Assembly (NCBI RefSeq): GCF_000350225.1
Contig: NW_005179213.1
Span: forward strand, 1-64,000
Source of the DNA: Chondrus crispus
Taxonomy: Eukaryota; Rhodophyta; Florideophyceae; Gigartinales; Gigartinaceae
Direction: 5' to 3'
Length of the DNA: 64,000 nt
Shown here: positions 32,690 to 43,120 of the stretch, one piece after another
How the letters are laid out: each line of letters opens with the position of its first letter
Position numbering within the stretch: position 1 is the first letter of the stretch
Notes under the pieces: model-generated
The model's input: the letters and a program-made list of their open reading frames with translations, nothing else
What the model was told of the DNA's origin: nothing
Database searches by the model: none
Program-made: the position numbers and the translations under genes

Positions 32690-34701
32690 GACTCAGACTG
32701 TCGCGCCAAAACAGTTTGGCAGAAGTCATCCACGCGTTGCTCCTCGGCTATCTCCTCTATCGTAAGAGGGGCCGAAAGATCGTCCTGCGGTTGGGCGACC
32801 GGGGAGTCGAGCGCGCCAGCCTCGGGGTCTTCGGCGCGCTGGATATCGGCGGCGTCGAGCTCGTCGTTCTCCTCCCAAAACGAATTGGGTCCTTGGAGAG
32901 CGGGGGCTTCGTCGTCGCCTGGCGGTTCGCTGGGCGTCCGTTTGCGCGACCTTGTTCGGGCTTCGGCTTAGTTCCGTGTCGTTACGAAGACATGGACAGC
33001 CTGATGATCACAGCTCGCGGTGCAAGCGTGGTCTGCGAGCTCATTCGATACATCTCGAACGGTCGTACCCCCGTCGAAGGTGGAAATGTCGTCATCCACC
33101 TCGACGGGGAGGCGAGGATCATCGGCGATACGAGGCGACACGAGGCGTGACAGGGCATCGGGCACCTAATGCGCGCGCCCGGGGCGGTACTGAATGGTGA
33201 AATCGTATTCAGCCAGACGTAGCCACCACCGGGTGAGTCTTCCGGAACTCTCGGTGAGGGACATGAGCCACCTCAGGGCGTCGTGATCCGTTCGGACGGT
33301 GAACTTCGTTCCTTCTACGTATGGCCGTAGTGTGCGGACGGCCCACACTACGGCGAAGCACTCGCGCTCCGTAGCGCTGTAGTTGCGCTCACTATCGGAC
33401 AGTGAGTACGACCAATACCACACGGGTCGCCAGTCGTTTGGCTCTTCGTGCTCCTGTAGTAGGGTGCAGCCGAGCTGATAGGCACTCGCGTCGGTGCCTA
33501 TCATGTATGGTAGACCATACCGGGGCAACGCCAGGATCGGCGGAGCGATCATGCACTTCTTCAGGCTCTCGAAGGCCTGAAGTTGCGCCTCCGTGGGGTT
33601 GTAGAAGCCAGGATCCGAATCCTTGCGCGTCATGTCGGTCAGAGGACGCACTATCTTCGCGAACCTCTTAACGAATCTGCGTTATACGTTACACGCCCCG
33701 AGGAACGAGCGCACCTGCGTCATCGTCCTCTGGAACGTGAACGTCTTGAAGGCGTCGGCTGCCGTATCAGCCACGCTCAACTTACCTGGGGATATAACGT
33801 GCCCCAGGTATTGCACCTTCGGACGGAAAAAACTGCACTTCTTGAGCTTGAGGGAGATGCCGGCACTCCGCAACAAGCTCAAGACGGTATCGAGATGCCT
33901 TGCGTGTTCCGCGTCCGTACGTGAGAACACGATTACGTCATCGAGATAGACGAGGCATATTTGCCAGCAGACTCCGTAGAGTATGATGTCGAGAGCACGT
34001 TGGAAGGTGGCTGGTGCCCCTTTTAGTCCAAACGGCATGCGCAAATGGCGGTACGTACCCATAAATGTCGTGAAGGTAGTCTTATTCCGGTCCTCCGGAG
34101 CGACCGGGATCTGCAAATAACCGGAATTGCAGTCCAACGTCGTAAAGACGGCTGCATCTCCTAACGAGTCGATGCAGTCGTCCATACGGGGCAGCGGATA
34201 CGGATCCGCTGCAGTCTTCGCGTTGAGGCGCCGGTAGTCAACGCAGAACTGAAGAGAGCCGTCTTTCTTCGGTACGAGCACCACCGGGGACGCCCACTCG
34301 AGGCTCGCGGGTTCGATAACCCCTGCGTTCAACATCTTGTTGACCTCCTTCGCGACCATTTGGCGCATGGCCGGGCCCTTCCGATAGGGCATAGAACGAA
34401 TCGGTTTCGTTCCCGGTTCGAGGGGAATGCGGTGGTCCGTGGCTTGGATCGTTCCGAGCGCACCGCTCCACAGACTCGAGTGCTTACGGAGCATCTCGAG
34501 CACATGGCCACGGCGCCTGTCATCATCGATGTATGACAAGTCAATCTCTTTGTCCCAATCCATCGGTGGATTTTCGGGATCCTTCTGCTGGGGGGGTACA
34601 GTACCCTCCGCCGTCGGTTGGGATCTAGGTGACCGTTCGTCCGTGTCGACCTCACCATCACCCGCGGTGGTCTCATCGTCGGAGTTGGATCGGCCAACTC
34701 C
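32690..34701 (-). pseudogene. Ty3/gypsy pol fragment: RT, RNase H, truncated by the TIR element
   Basis: Minus-strand frame with RT blocks VVLVPKKDGSLQFCVDYRRL, PLPRMDDCID, FTTLDCNSGYLQIP, MPFGLKGAPATFQ and the catalytic CLVYLDDVIVFS, then RNase H (IGTDASAYQLGCTLLQEH, TERECFAVVW, VRTDHDALRW) and the VPDALSR linker. Two in-frame stops are visible: a TAA where gypsy RTs have Tyr (ACNV*RRF, about 33683-33685) and a TAG just before VPDALSR (about 33165). No frameshift is needed across 1.5 kb. The open frame continues upstream exactly to 34702, where the terminal repeat of the next element begins. The missing N-terminal half is not recognisable beyond 51365. The integrase is decayed or absent on the left side. 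Confidence 0.88.
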
Positions 34702-34720
34702 TACACAGGAAGGTCAAAAT
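34702..34720 (+). repeat. Left terminal inverted repeat
   Basis: TACACAGGAAGGTCAAAAT, a perfect 19-bp inverted match to 51347-51365. The gypsy reading frame is open right up to it. The following 34721-35255 is noncoding, with GC words such as GCGCCCACC, CTGCCCGGG and GTGGGCGG that may be transposase-binding sites. Confidence 0.85.
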
Positions 34721-35255
34721 CTTGTAAAATCAATTTCTGGGCGATTCTTTAGCCCAAAAATTGCCGTCCCTCATTTGGTTGAACAGGTGGCGCCCACCAT
34801 GACCTGCCCGGGTGTGATTTTTTGGCAGAAATTGCATCCCACGTGATTGGTCCGGCGGCGTCCGGTGCCGCCCCGCAATTGTGCCAAATTGGCAATAGAT
34901 ATATGCCTTTGGTCGATACTATGAGCTCAAGAGCGCTGCCCACCCCAATGTTTCTGGGCATTATTACACGCCGCCCGGGTCTCTGTTGGTGGGCGGTAAG
35001 TTTACCTCGGAAATTCTGCCCGGCTGTAACGGCTATATTTTCTGGCAGTCAGGTCATACCTTCACGGGCCAGAGTAAACACAAACTGGAATATGTAATCA
35101 TGGTACGTGCTGGTGCTATCACTCGCATACTCATTGCATGCTGTTTCTAAACTTGTACACATCTCCACGTCTCGCCTGCGCGTCGATATACATTCACTGG
35201 TTCTCCGCACCTTTGCGCTAGCACACTCTCCACGCTGTTGCATATCAGTGCTGTG

Positions 35256-36488
35256 ATGGAAGCAGTGACAGAGTGTGGAACGAATGAGGAGGAGCCGGAT
35301 ATGAAGGATGTTGTGTTGGCAGTAGAGAGTGTGAAGCATGGGTTGGTTTTCCGTCGATTGCCATGCGAGAAGTCCATGGAAGCGCTTTCCAAGTCCGAAG
35401 CCCACAGTATCGCTTGTCGCTTTCGTCGGAAGTTGTGCTTGTCTCTGATCACGACGGCCCAAAACAACCCGACGATTGGAGTTGATCGGGTTGTTATCGG
35501 GGATGAAGCGTCCGGTATCCCTCGTTCAAAGTGACTACGAAAAGGTTTCGTGACGAAGAGCCTCATCAATGATGTCCTTTCGAAGGATGACGTGTCAACG
35601 TCCAAGGGTAGGGGCGCGCCAGTGAATCGAGGGCTAGAGGGAGCGACTGGAGCGATGTCTGAGGAGGCAGTGGAAGGACAGACACTTGGAGAAGAGATTG
35701 TGAAGATGGTGAACCAGCGAAACGTGCAGCATATGAACAAGTCAAGGGAGTTTGTGAGAAACGAGTTCTTCATCGAGATGGGGTTCCTTTGGCACGGCGA
35801 AGTATCCCCTACAATCCTCTCCAGCCTCGTGAACAGTCCGATGCATTTCAATTTCGGTGAAGTGCCCCTCGCCGAGGTTTGGAAATCCGGAGTGGAAGAA
35901 GCGACATGTTCCAAGAGCCTGAAGAAGTGGCGGGAGCTTGTCGATGCACACCGAGAAGACTTGTCGATAAAGGTGGAGTATGAGGTTGAAGTATTTCAGG
36001 AACAGCCATTCGTTGGGAGCGGGGAGAACAAGACTCTACGTCGGAATGTGAGCTTTCTGCTGGTGGCACTTTTGTACTGCCAACGAATCGTTTACAGTTT
36101 GAAGCCTGATGAGTTCTTGGCCTTACATTCATGCTCTATGAAGGTGGTATATGTAACAGCCTGTTTGTTCAGAGAGATGGTAACTTTGCATCGCAACAAC
36201 TCAAGAAGCTTACCTGATGAACATCAGCCGGACTTTGCTGACAGGAGCATTGAAACTCTCGTTCTAGATCTAGTCCCTGCTTCCGCGAAGAGTCGTCTGA
36301 ACCTTCTGTACTCCAAAGTGCTTCGTTTGACCACAGAAGATTACAACAGAATGAACTTGAATGAGAGGGCAGATGAGGAAGAAGAAGATGCGTATGGGAG
36401 CGATCTCTTTATTGGAGCCGAAGAAGGTGCAGAAAGCGAGGAAATGGATGAAGAGATAGTTGCCCTGCAGAAGATATCGTTTAAGTGA
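35256..36488 (+). pseudogene. Element gene A: unknown protein with acidic tail, one in-frame TGA
   Basis: The frame starts at ATG 35256 and runs for 411 codons to the stop at 36488, with a single TGA at codon 93 (35532-35534). The context is TGA CTA, a known efficient readthrough context in animals and viruses; whether it works here is unknown. Visible parts are a helical N-terminal region, a central segment with RRNVSFLLVALLYCQRIVY and KVVYVTACLFREMV, and a very acidic C-terminus with a long Glu/Asp run. No known domain recognised. It is the first gene inside the left terminal repeat and is transcribed toward the interior. Confidence 0.6.
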
Positions 36489-36677
36489 GTAAAGTACAGA
36501 GACATACTGCCAATTTCTGTGGTGTAAGTATGTCGCTGTGAAGGTAAAGATTAGTGAACTACACTTGTATGCAATATGTCACAAATTGCAGGTCTTTTAA
36601 AGTACATGGAGTTGTATTCAATGTCTCTGGAGTACGTGATATTTAATGGGATTTGAAGAGAATGTTTCAATGCGTGA

Positions 36678-38083
36678 TCACGAATCAACTTCGAATGTGA
36701 GCTTGGAACAGAGACTAGCAACTTCCTTGCAATGTATCTCATCCCTGACTAAGACGTAAGGAATTGTCGCCTCCAGTGTCCCAAGCACTTCGACCCGCTT
36801 GGGGGCTGGAGTCAGTATCGTTTCTAGATCAAGGTGTGATTCGCGCTTCCATGTGATACAAAACGAGAACCGTTCCTGCATTATTTCAAATTCGTCGGTC
36901 GTGAGTACGGATTCTGTCATACTTAGGAGCTCGTACGGTTTTGCGTTCATCATGACTAGAGACTCCTTAAACATATTCTCCACGCCATTCCACGACGTTT
37001 TTTCCTTGTTAAGACAGGCAAGTCTCTATCTTCTTCTGCCTGCGGCAATCCCTTACCCACTGTGAGGTACATGGGAACCAAAGGGTCCTTCTCACTTTGC
37101 ACTACACATCCTAGAATGCAAAGTCCAGTGAGTGATCCAGTGACACGTTCCAGTTTTTGTTTGAGGACGACTCTTCTAAGCAAAACCGAAGATACTGGGG
37201 CAAAGGTACGTGCGAGGGACTCGAAGGATGAGAACAAGATACGAACTTCTGCCTGCGGATTTGCCTTAAAAATCTCATGAGAAGGACGTATCATAGCTCT
37301 ATCCCCTGCAGTCCTGCGCACGTAGTCAAGTACATGATCAAACTGAGAAAGGGTGCAATTGGAGCTTCGTTTGAAATGCTGTTGCGAGAAGAACTGAAAG
37401 CCTTGACGTAGTTCTCCAGCAGCAAATCGAGAGGGAGCTAAGGGAGTCTTCTCTAGGAATGGCGCCACTCGTGACCGTAAGAAGTCCAGTGGGAAAAGAT
37501 TCCCATTCCCATCTTGTAAACTGGATATGATCCGTTCAGATTGTAGACGAAAAAGCGCTGTAGCGTGCTCCTTAATGATGCTTCGAGCCTGTTTAACAGC
37601 TCGCTCTAAATCTTCATACTGACGTCTTTCTTGAACAGCATCCCGTATTTCATCAAAAGGATCCTCGGGTACTTCTGGCTTCTTCCGTTTCTCCATACTC
37701 ACACGGTGAACATTTGGGCTTTAGTCTTCGTCTTTCTTTTGCTCTTCGGCCTCAGAAAGTTCTTCATTTCGCTGTGACTGAGAGTCTGAATCTGATAGAG
37801 CGGCATCAGGAGGGAAGCACCAAGAGTAAAGAACATTTTGCTTGTCCCTGACCTGCTGTTCTTTGTCGAACATAACGTTCTGTACTGAAGAATGAAAGCA
37901 ATGCAAGGGAGAAAACCTTATAGAGGATGATAGGGTCGGGCCCCTGCTATCATGTGTAAAAGAAAGCTTCTCAACTGTAGCGGGCCACCATACAGATTCA
38001 CTTTCAGAACCTTTTCGATCGAGAGAGTAGTAGAGCTCGATATTTGCTCCGTAATGGAGACCTTGTCGTACGGAATCTTTCAT
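36678..38083 (-). pseudogene. Element gene BC: Tudor/PWWP-like N-terminus plus coiled coil
   Basis: Starts at ATG 38083-38081. The first 60 residues (GANIELYYSLDRKG, VWWPATVEKL) resemble Tudor/Agenet/PWWP-type chromatin-reader folds; this is a motif impression, not a proven match. An acidic stretch, then one in-frame TAA at 37723-37721, leads into EKRKKPEVPEDP and a coiled-coil-like region (residues EIRDAVQERRQYEDLERAVK). The same frame continues to about 36960. The last hundred residues (ENMFKESLVMMNAKPYELL and on) are in another frame, so a frameshift or a short intron lies between about 36980 and 37065 (a GTGGGTAAGG..AACAAG candidate is present). Upstream and downstream genes D and A are separated by short spacers. 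Confidence 0.6.
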
Positions 38084-38398
38084 GATTGATCAAATGAGGT
38101 AGGGAGTACGGCTGCTAGAAGGGATGTGGTCTCGGGGACATAAGCAAGAAAGGAGGGCACGTGACGGAATTAATATGTCTCGATGAAGTAAGAGGACAAG
38201 TTGTGAAGCGCATTCGTCTCACCAGTTTTACGTTTCATATGGAAGAAGCTTTTCGTAACGGTCACTTATACCTGCAGTCACCCAAGGTTAGAGGAACGGA
38301 TGCATGATTGAAGAATACAAAGCAATACGAGCAAGTCAGTTTAATGCTATTGCAGTCTAGCGCTGTGGTATGCATAAACATTACACCTACGCATTAAA

Positions 38399-40420
38399 CT
38401 ATGGAGTGTTCGAAGGGGATCCGTTATCAAGAGAACCTTCTTCATCCTATTCATCGGAACTGTCTTCTTCATCGGAACTGTTTTCATCCGATTTTCCACT
38501 GAGAATGTCCGACGAAGGCCCGTCGTCACGTCCCGACTTTTGTTTCTCAGCGCTCTTCACATGGGGGACCTCATCTTCCTCCTCGTCTGAGCTGTCGTAC
38601 GGGACTGAACTGGTATCTAAGTCGGGAGTCAAGTCGTTAATGAAATGAACCCCGTCGATCAGCCTAATATGACTTGGGACAAAGTAGATGTGATAGCGGA
38701 TACATCTATTCTTACCCATGCCATCAGAATCATCATGAGACGCCCCAGCATGACAGAGATCTCCTCGACCGAAGAAGACGGAGTACGGCGGAATCCATAT
38801 CTTCTTTGCCCTAACGGCATTGGAAAGCACTCTGATTGCACCTGAAGAGTAACGGAGGTACCTGTGGGAGTAAGGAACAACCCATAGATGAGCTTCATAC
38901 TGCCCCGTACAGACGGCAAAATACCCAGGTACCTTATGCGGGTCCCTTCGCTTGTTAACTTCGAAGTCAGTGTGGAGCGCCTGCCTCGGACAGCCTTCAC
39001 CGGTGTATAAGAACCTTCCCCCAGTTACCGGCATAGCGATTTCAGGCCTTCCATCCTTACCATTGCCCACCCTCATCGCCGCCAGCATCTGGCCTAGACG
39101 GACATCGAGCAGGGCCCGCCTGACTGCTACCTAGGTGCTTTCTGTCTCCATCTTAGCTGTGACAGCCTGGAGGTTGGTTAGGAAGCGTCCAATTCGCTTC
39201 TCACGATCATCCTCATCCCTTTCGCCAGCAATATCGATGGGACACCAAACCGAGCGGTTCGCCTCATCCTTCAATGCCTCTTCTCCAGGGAACGATTCTA
39301 ATAGGAAGTTAGAAATCTCCTCGAGCACATCACCGTTCACACCACAACTAGGGAGCTCTGTCAGTTCCTTGGGGACGTCTTTATCAGACATGAAGCCCTC
39401 CATGATGCAGAAACCTTGCTGTTCGAGGAAATTTGCTTGCCGAGCGAAGTACTCATTCGCAAGCTCATCTCTCTCCGTGGCAGCAACCCAAAGAGCATCA
39501 TCCGGGGACCAACGTATCGCGGTGTTTGGACTCTTCTTGCGAGCCGGTAAATTGCTCCCTAAAATAGGTGCCGTAGTTTTCCCGAGGTGCTTGTGTTGGA
39601 GACGAGAGGCATGCAAGTACACCGCATGATGGATTGCCATCATTTGCCTGCAGTTGACGAATGCATGCGCACGATGGTTCTCCGGAACGAACAGCGAACG
39701 CAACCACGGAGACTGATGCTCTATTTTCTGGTGCTCCTCTCCCCATCCTCCCCATAGATGAGGCCTAAGTGCGGAAAAATGCGCCCAACTTGGCTGATCC
39801 TCTCCCTTCCAAGGCTCGGGGTCATTAAAGCCGGGCGGTAGAAGGCCAGGGAGGTCATCAGCGAATTTTTCATGTTCCTTTGGATAATCATCCGGTTCCG
39901 GAACCGGTTCCCGAACCCTGGATGGCTTCTTCAAACGAGAAACCATACCGGTCCCCTTCGCCTTAAGAGTCCTCTTACCCACCGATGGGAGAGCAGCAGG
40001 CACAGGCGCCTTTGCAGGCGGCTTACCAGCATGCTCCCTCGCAGTTCGGCGGGGCTGTGACGGGGCGGAGACTGCAGGCTTCGGTGTCTTCGGCTGGTCA
40101 CCTTCAAAATGCTTGTGTATGTAGCGCCTGATATTTCCAATCCTCATGTCCAGAGACCTATTCATTGTCTGCTTAGCCTTGAAAACAAACTTGGAAATGT
40201 TGTTACAGATGATTTTCCGTACCTGGACACGTGATGTAGTGATCTGTACCTCTAAATCGAGCAACTGCTCAGCAGAAAGCTTCCTTGCAGTACCTAATAC
40301 GCGTATGTGCATGTAAAACACCTGTATGTGCTGAAAGAAAAGTGCCCTTGACTGTTCAAAAGCACTTCTCCGTACGGCAGTGGTTAGGTAGAGATCCAAG
40401 CACTGCAGAACAAGCAACAT
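38399..40420 (-). pseudogene. Element gene D: 2-oxoglutarate/Fe(II) dioxygenase with long N-terminal extension
   Basis: From ATG 40420-40418. The N-terminal half is helical, then Pro/Lys/Arg-rich (about residues 110-190), then a conserved-looking YFARQANFLEQQGFCIMEGF. After a TAG at codon 430 (39133-39131) the frame continues with the catalytic core: FLYTGEG, ALHTDFEV (H-x-D, 38974-38966), VFFGRGDLCHAGA (distal His, 38752-38750) and RCIRYHIYFV (Arg, 38698-38696). This triad and Arg define the 2OG oxygenase fold. The Asp/Glu/Ser-rich tail passes a TAG at 38447-38449 and reads on as DEEGSLDNGSPSNTP to the next stop. Related folds (TET/JBP, AlkB, PhyH) oxidise nucleic acid bases, proteins or lipids. 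Inside a transposon with a DNA methyltransferase, base oxidation is an attractive but unproven role. Confidence 0.72.
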
Positions 40421-40447
40421 GCAAAGCCTGTCGAAGCCAAGGAATGT

Positions 40448-41958
40448 TTAGTTGTCCACGTGGGTCAATCCAATCTGCCCAGAGCCTTGTTTCAGAGCAC
40501 TAGAGGGGATACCGTTTCGAAGAAGGCCCATAGCAATGGCTGCGTATCGTCCGCGCTGATTTGCTGATATGGTAGGTAGAATCCGCATGTAGTCCATAAC
40601 CATAACAACAGACCGTCGAGTCAGAGTGGACAACTGCACACCAGTCTGTTCCATCATATGGCGAATGCATGACATGGCGCTATGGAAGTTGTCGACAAAG
40701 TCTGTTTTGCGCACGGTGCTGTTGAGTACGTTGAGATTGGCACCGACGCCGATAATCTCAAAGTTGGACATAGGCAGCCCATCAGGACGTAGATATACCT
40801 GCGCCGGTACCCACGTCAGCTTTTCTCGCTCTTCCGGTGTCTTTGCTAACGCTTGCGCCTGCACGAGACCTTCCTTTCTGTGCCCACCGTCGACTCCCTT
40901 CGATGGGAGATAGAGACGTCTACCACTTTCCAAGAAGCTTTCGGGATTCTCCAGGAACCTCTTGTCTGTTACAGTGATTTTAATGGTTCCCGCGCTGGAT
41001 AGATAACCATTACCAAAGAAGCTGTCCCTCATACCACTGACGTGTCCTACTTCCGTTTCTCTCGCCGCATGACCATAGTCGGGGAACTCAACGCTGTTGA
41101 TGTTCACCATCACATTTATGGGCATATAATCAGACATTCGAAGAGCTCCAGCCCCAATCTGGGCGCTGATTGCGGGGTACCCTGGACTATCACCCTCATC
41201 AGCTGGTGGATGAGGGGTCACATTATCCTCTTCAGGTGTCTTAACCAACTCGATAGCTGGGGAAGCAGGCCTTCCCTCATCACCTCGCACAGGGGTATCC
41301 AGAAGTATTCTCTTCACTGGAGGGCCTTCTTCTTGATTCTCATACGTCAGGAGCCTCTTACGAACAGGCGTACCGTTGTTCTCAAGGGTAAGAGGAGCTG
41401 AGGCACTCTGCTCAAGAGGCTGCTGAGGCGGAGGTCGGGGTGCATCAGGGAGATCGTTATCCATCATGTCCACTTGGGCATCTCCCTCAACCTCCATCAT
41501 ATCCAGAGACCAGGCATAGCGTTGAGAGGCCTGAATGTCAGACAGTGTCTTGGGATGCGGCATTTCCTCGTTTGAGGGAGTTTTATACGCATATGTAACT
41601 GTCTCACGACCCGTGTCCCAACTTGTGTTCCAGATTGGCGCGATTTCGGTCCGATTCAGAAGTTCCCTCATGTCGTGGCCATGCACGTTATAAAGTAGTC
41701 TTCCACCCTCTTCTCCGAACAAGCTCGCAGTTCCAACGCTCATGCGTGCATCGTTAGCACTAACACGAGCAAACAGAACCACATTGGCCCCCCAACAAAA
41801 CCACGGTCCTTTGCAGACTACGGACCGGAACCAGAAGATGCTCTGCCAGCAGCGGTACTTCGAGACGCAGGTGAAGCCCTTTGTCTTGTAACACGGGCAC
41901 TCCTGCGCCCTTGAGGAGTCTTACGACTCTGAGGAGATTTACGACTCTTCGGGGCCAT
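40448..41958 (-). pseudogene. Element gene E: basic N-terminus and ParB/DGQHR-like block
   Basis: The best start is ATG 41958-41956, giving a strongly basic N-terminus (MAPKSRKSPQSRKTPQGRRS) like a nuclear protein. A TAG follows at codon 47 (41820-41818), and a one-base slip at a C6 run (41788-41793) is needed to enter the long 444-codon frame. The C-terminal half contains LPSKGVDGGHRKEGLVQAQA followed by WVPAQVYLR, VGANLNVLNS and a helical end. A DGxHR motif then a beta strand and an N-rich helix is the pattern of ParB/sulfiredoxin-like and DGQHR proteins; this is motif-level inference. It is divergent from the methyltransferase, and both genes share a 55-bp upstream element. Confidence 0.6.
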
Positions 41959-42000
41959 TCTTGAGTCTCTAAACTTGACCAACTTGAAACCTGTCTAATT

Positions 42001-42055
42001 CTGTTCGGGCATCCCCAACCAACTCCCGATAGGAACCTTACTTCGGCGTCCTTCC
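42001..42055 (-). promoter_or_regulatory. 55-bp shared upstream element, copy before gene E
   Basis: On the minus strand it starts GGAAGGACGCCGAAGTAAG and ends GGGGATGCCCGAACAG, 42 bases before the ATG of E. It matches 43010-43064 at 52 of 55 positions in inverted orientation, so the same sense sequence precedes both divergent genes. It may be a core promoter, a 5'-UTR control element or a duplicated promoter. Confidence 0.8.
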
Positions 42056-43009
42056 CCTATAGGAATCAGACTCAGACCAAAAACTAAAAACCAACAATCC
42101 ACTTTCCCAAGAGAGAACCCTGCAAGAAGGGGTGACTCAGATTTTGCTTGCCTAACGCAAAGCGCTGTGGCTAGCAGCCAGAGAACCAGCAACCTGAACG
42201 ATGATAGAGAGATAGACGCGACGCGTCAAACAGAAAGGCGGAACAAGCCGTCCAGGAAACAGAGATTACCACGGCGATGACGAAAGGGGAGAAGCGCTGC
42301 TGTGCTATGCACCGATGGTGTATGTGAAGAGGAGAGAGATTTGAAGTGCGCCAGTTGTGATAAAGAAAGCGTCAGTTTGGGCAAAAGACCGATGAGGAAG
42401 GACGGATGGTGCGGTAAAGGGCCGCAACTATGAGTTGGATTTGAAGCTACACGAGTAGTTGTACACTGGTCAGTGGTTGCGCCCTGTTCAAGCATTGGTG
42501 GAACCCTGCCATGATTTCAAAATCATACAGTTTTTGAGGTTCCAAGCACCCGTTAATTTTCTGGCATAGGTCCCAGGGGCAGATCTGCGCATGTAAGTTA
42601 CATGTGGAAAAAATCAGCGAAATTTCATTGGAATCAGGGTTGATTTTTTACATGTAGAAAACGTGAACCATGCTCTAGGCACCCCCAGGACCCCGGCAAC
42701 AACCGTTTAGACTGCGCCACAAATGCGGACTAACCTTAATGACTGCGACCGCTCTACTCTCTTCTGTTACAGCACTTTCGTACTAGTGCACACTATACCG
42801 TCCAGGAGGGGCCTGTTGCATTTACGTCCGTCTGGACCGCCCCTTTATCAACCACGCAGAGTGATTTCCTTGCTTTGAGAGGTCTTCAGTCTGTTGTATC
42901 GCGAGTCGCACCTGCGGTTTGTCCTCTCCATTCGCTGGCAACCGAAACTCGATGTATATTGCTTGTTGTCTTGGCTTCAGCGTGGTATACTGGTGGCATT
43001 TCTTATAGC
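42056..43009. other. Spacer between the divergent promoter copies
   Basis: Noncoding as far as I can tell. It contains two ACATGTGGAAAA/ACATGTAGAAAA words near 42600-42660, but no ORF with recognisable motifs. Confidence 0.5.
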
Positions 43010-43064
43010 GGAAGGACGCCGAAGTAAGATTCCTATCGGGAGCTGGTTGGGGATACCCGAACAG
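43010..43064 (+). promoter_or_regulatory. 55-bp shared upstream element, copy before the methyltransferase
   Basis: Starts GGAAGGACGCCGAAGTAAG and ends GGGGATACCCGAACAG, 56 bases before ATG 43121. The three differences from the other copy are all transitions. Confidence 0.8.
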
Positions 43065-43120
43065 ATCTAAGTAACAGTTACTAACGCACTACATTTTCAG
43101 CTCGCTATCGACATTGAGAA

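Noticed and set aside
32716..33150. Plus-strand ORF of 144 aa
   Set aside because: It is antisense to the gypsy pol frame, which has clear motifs on the minus strand.
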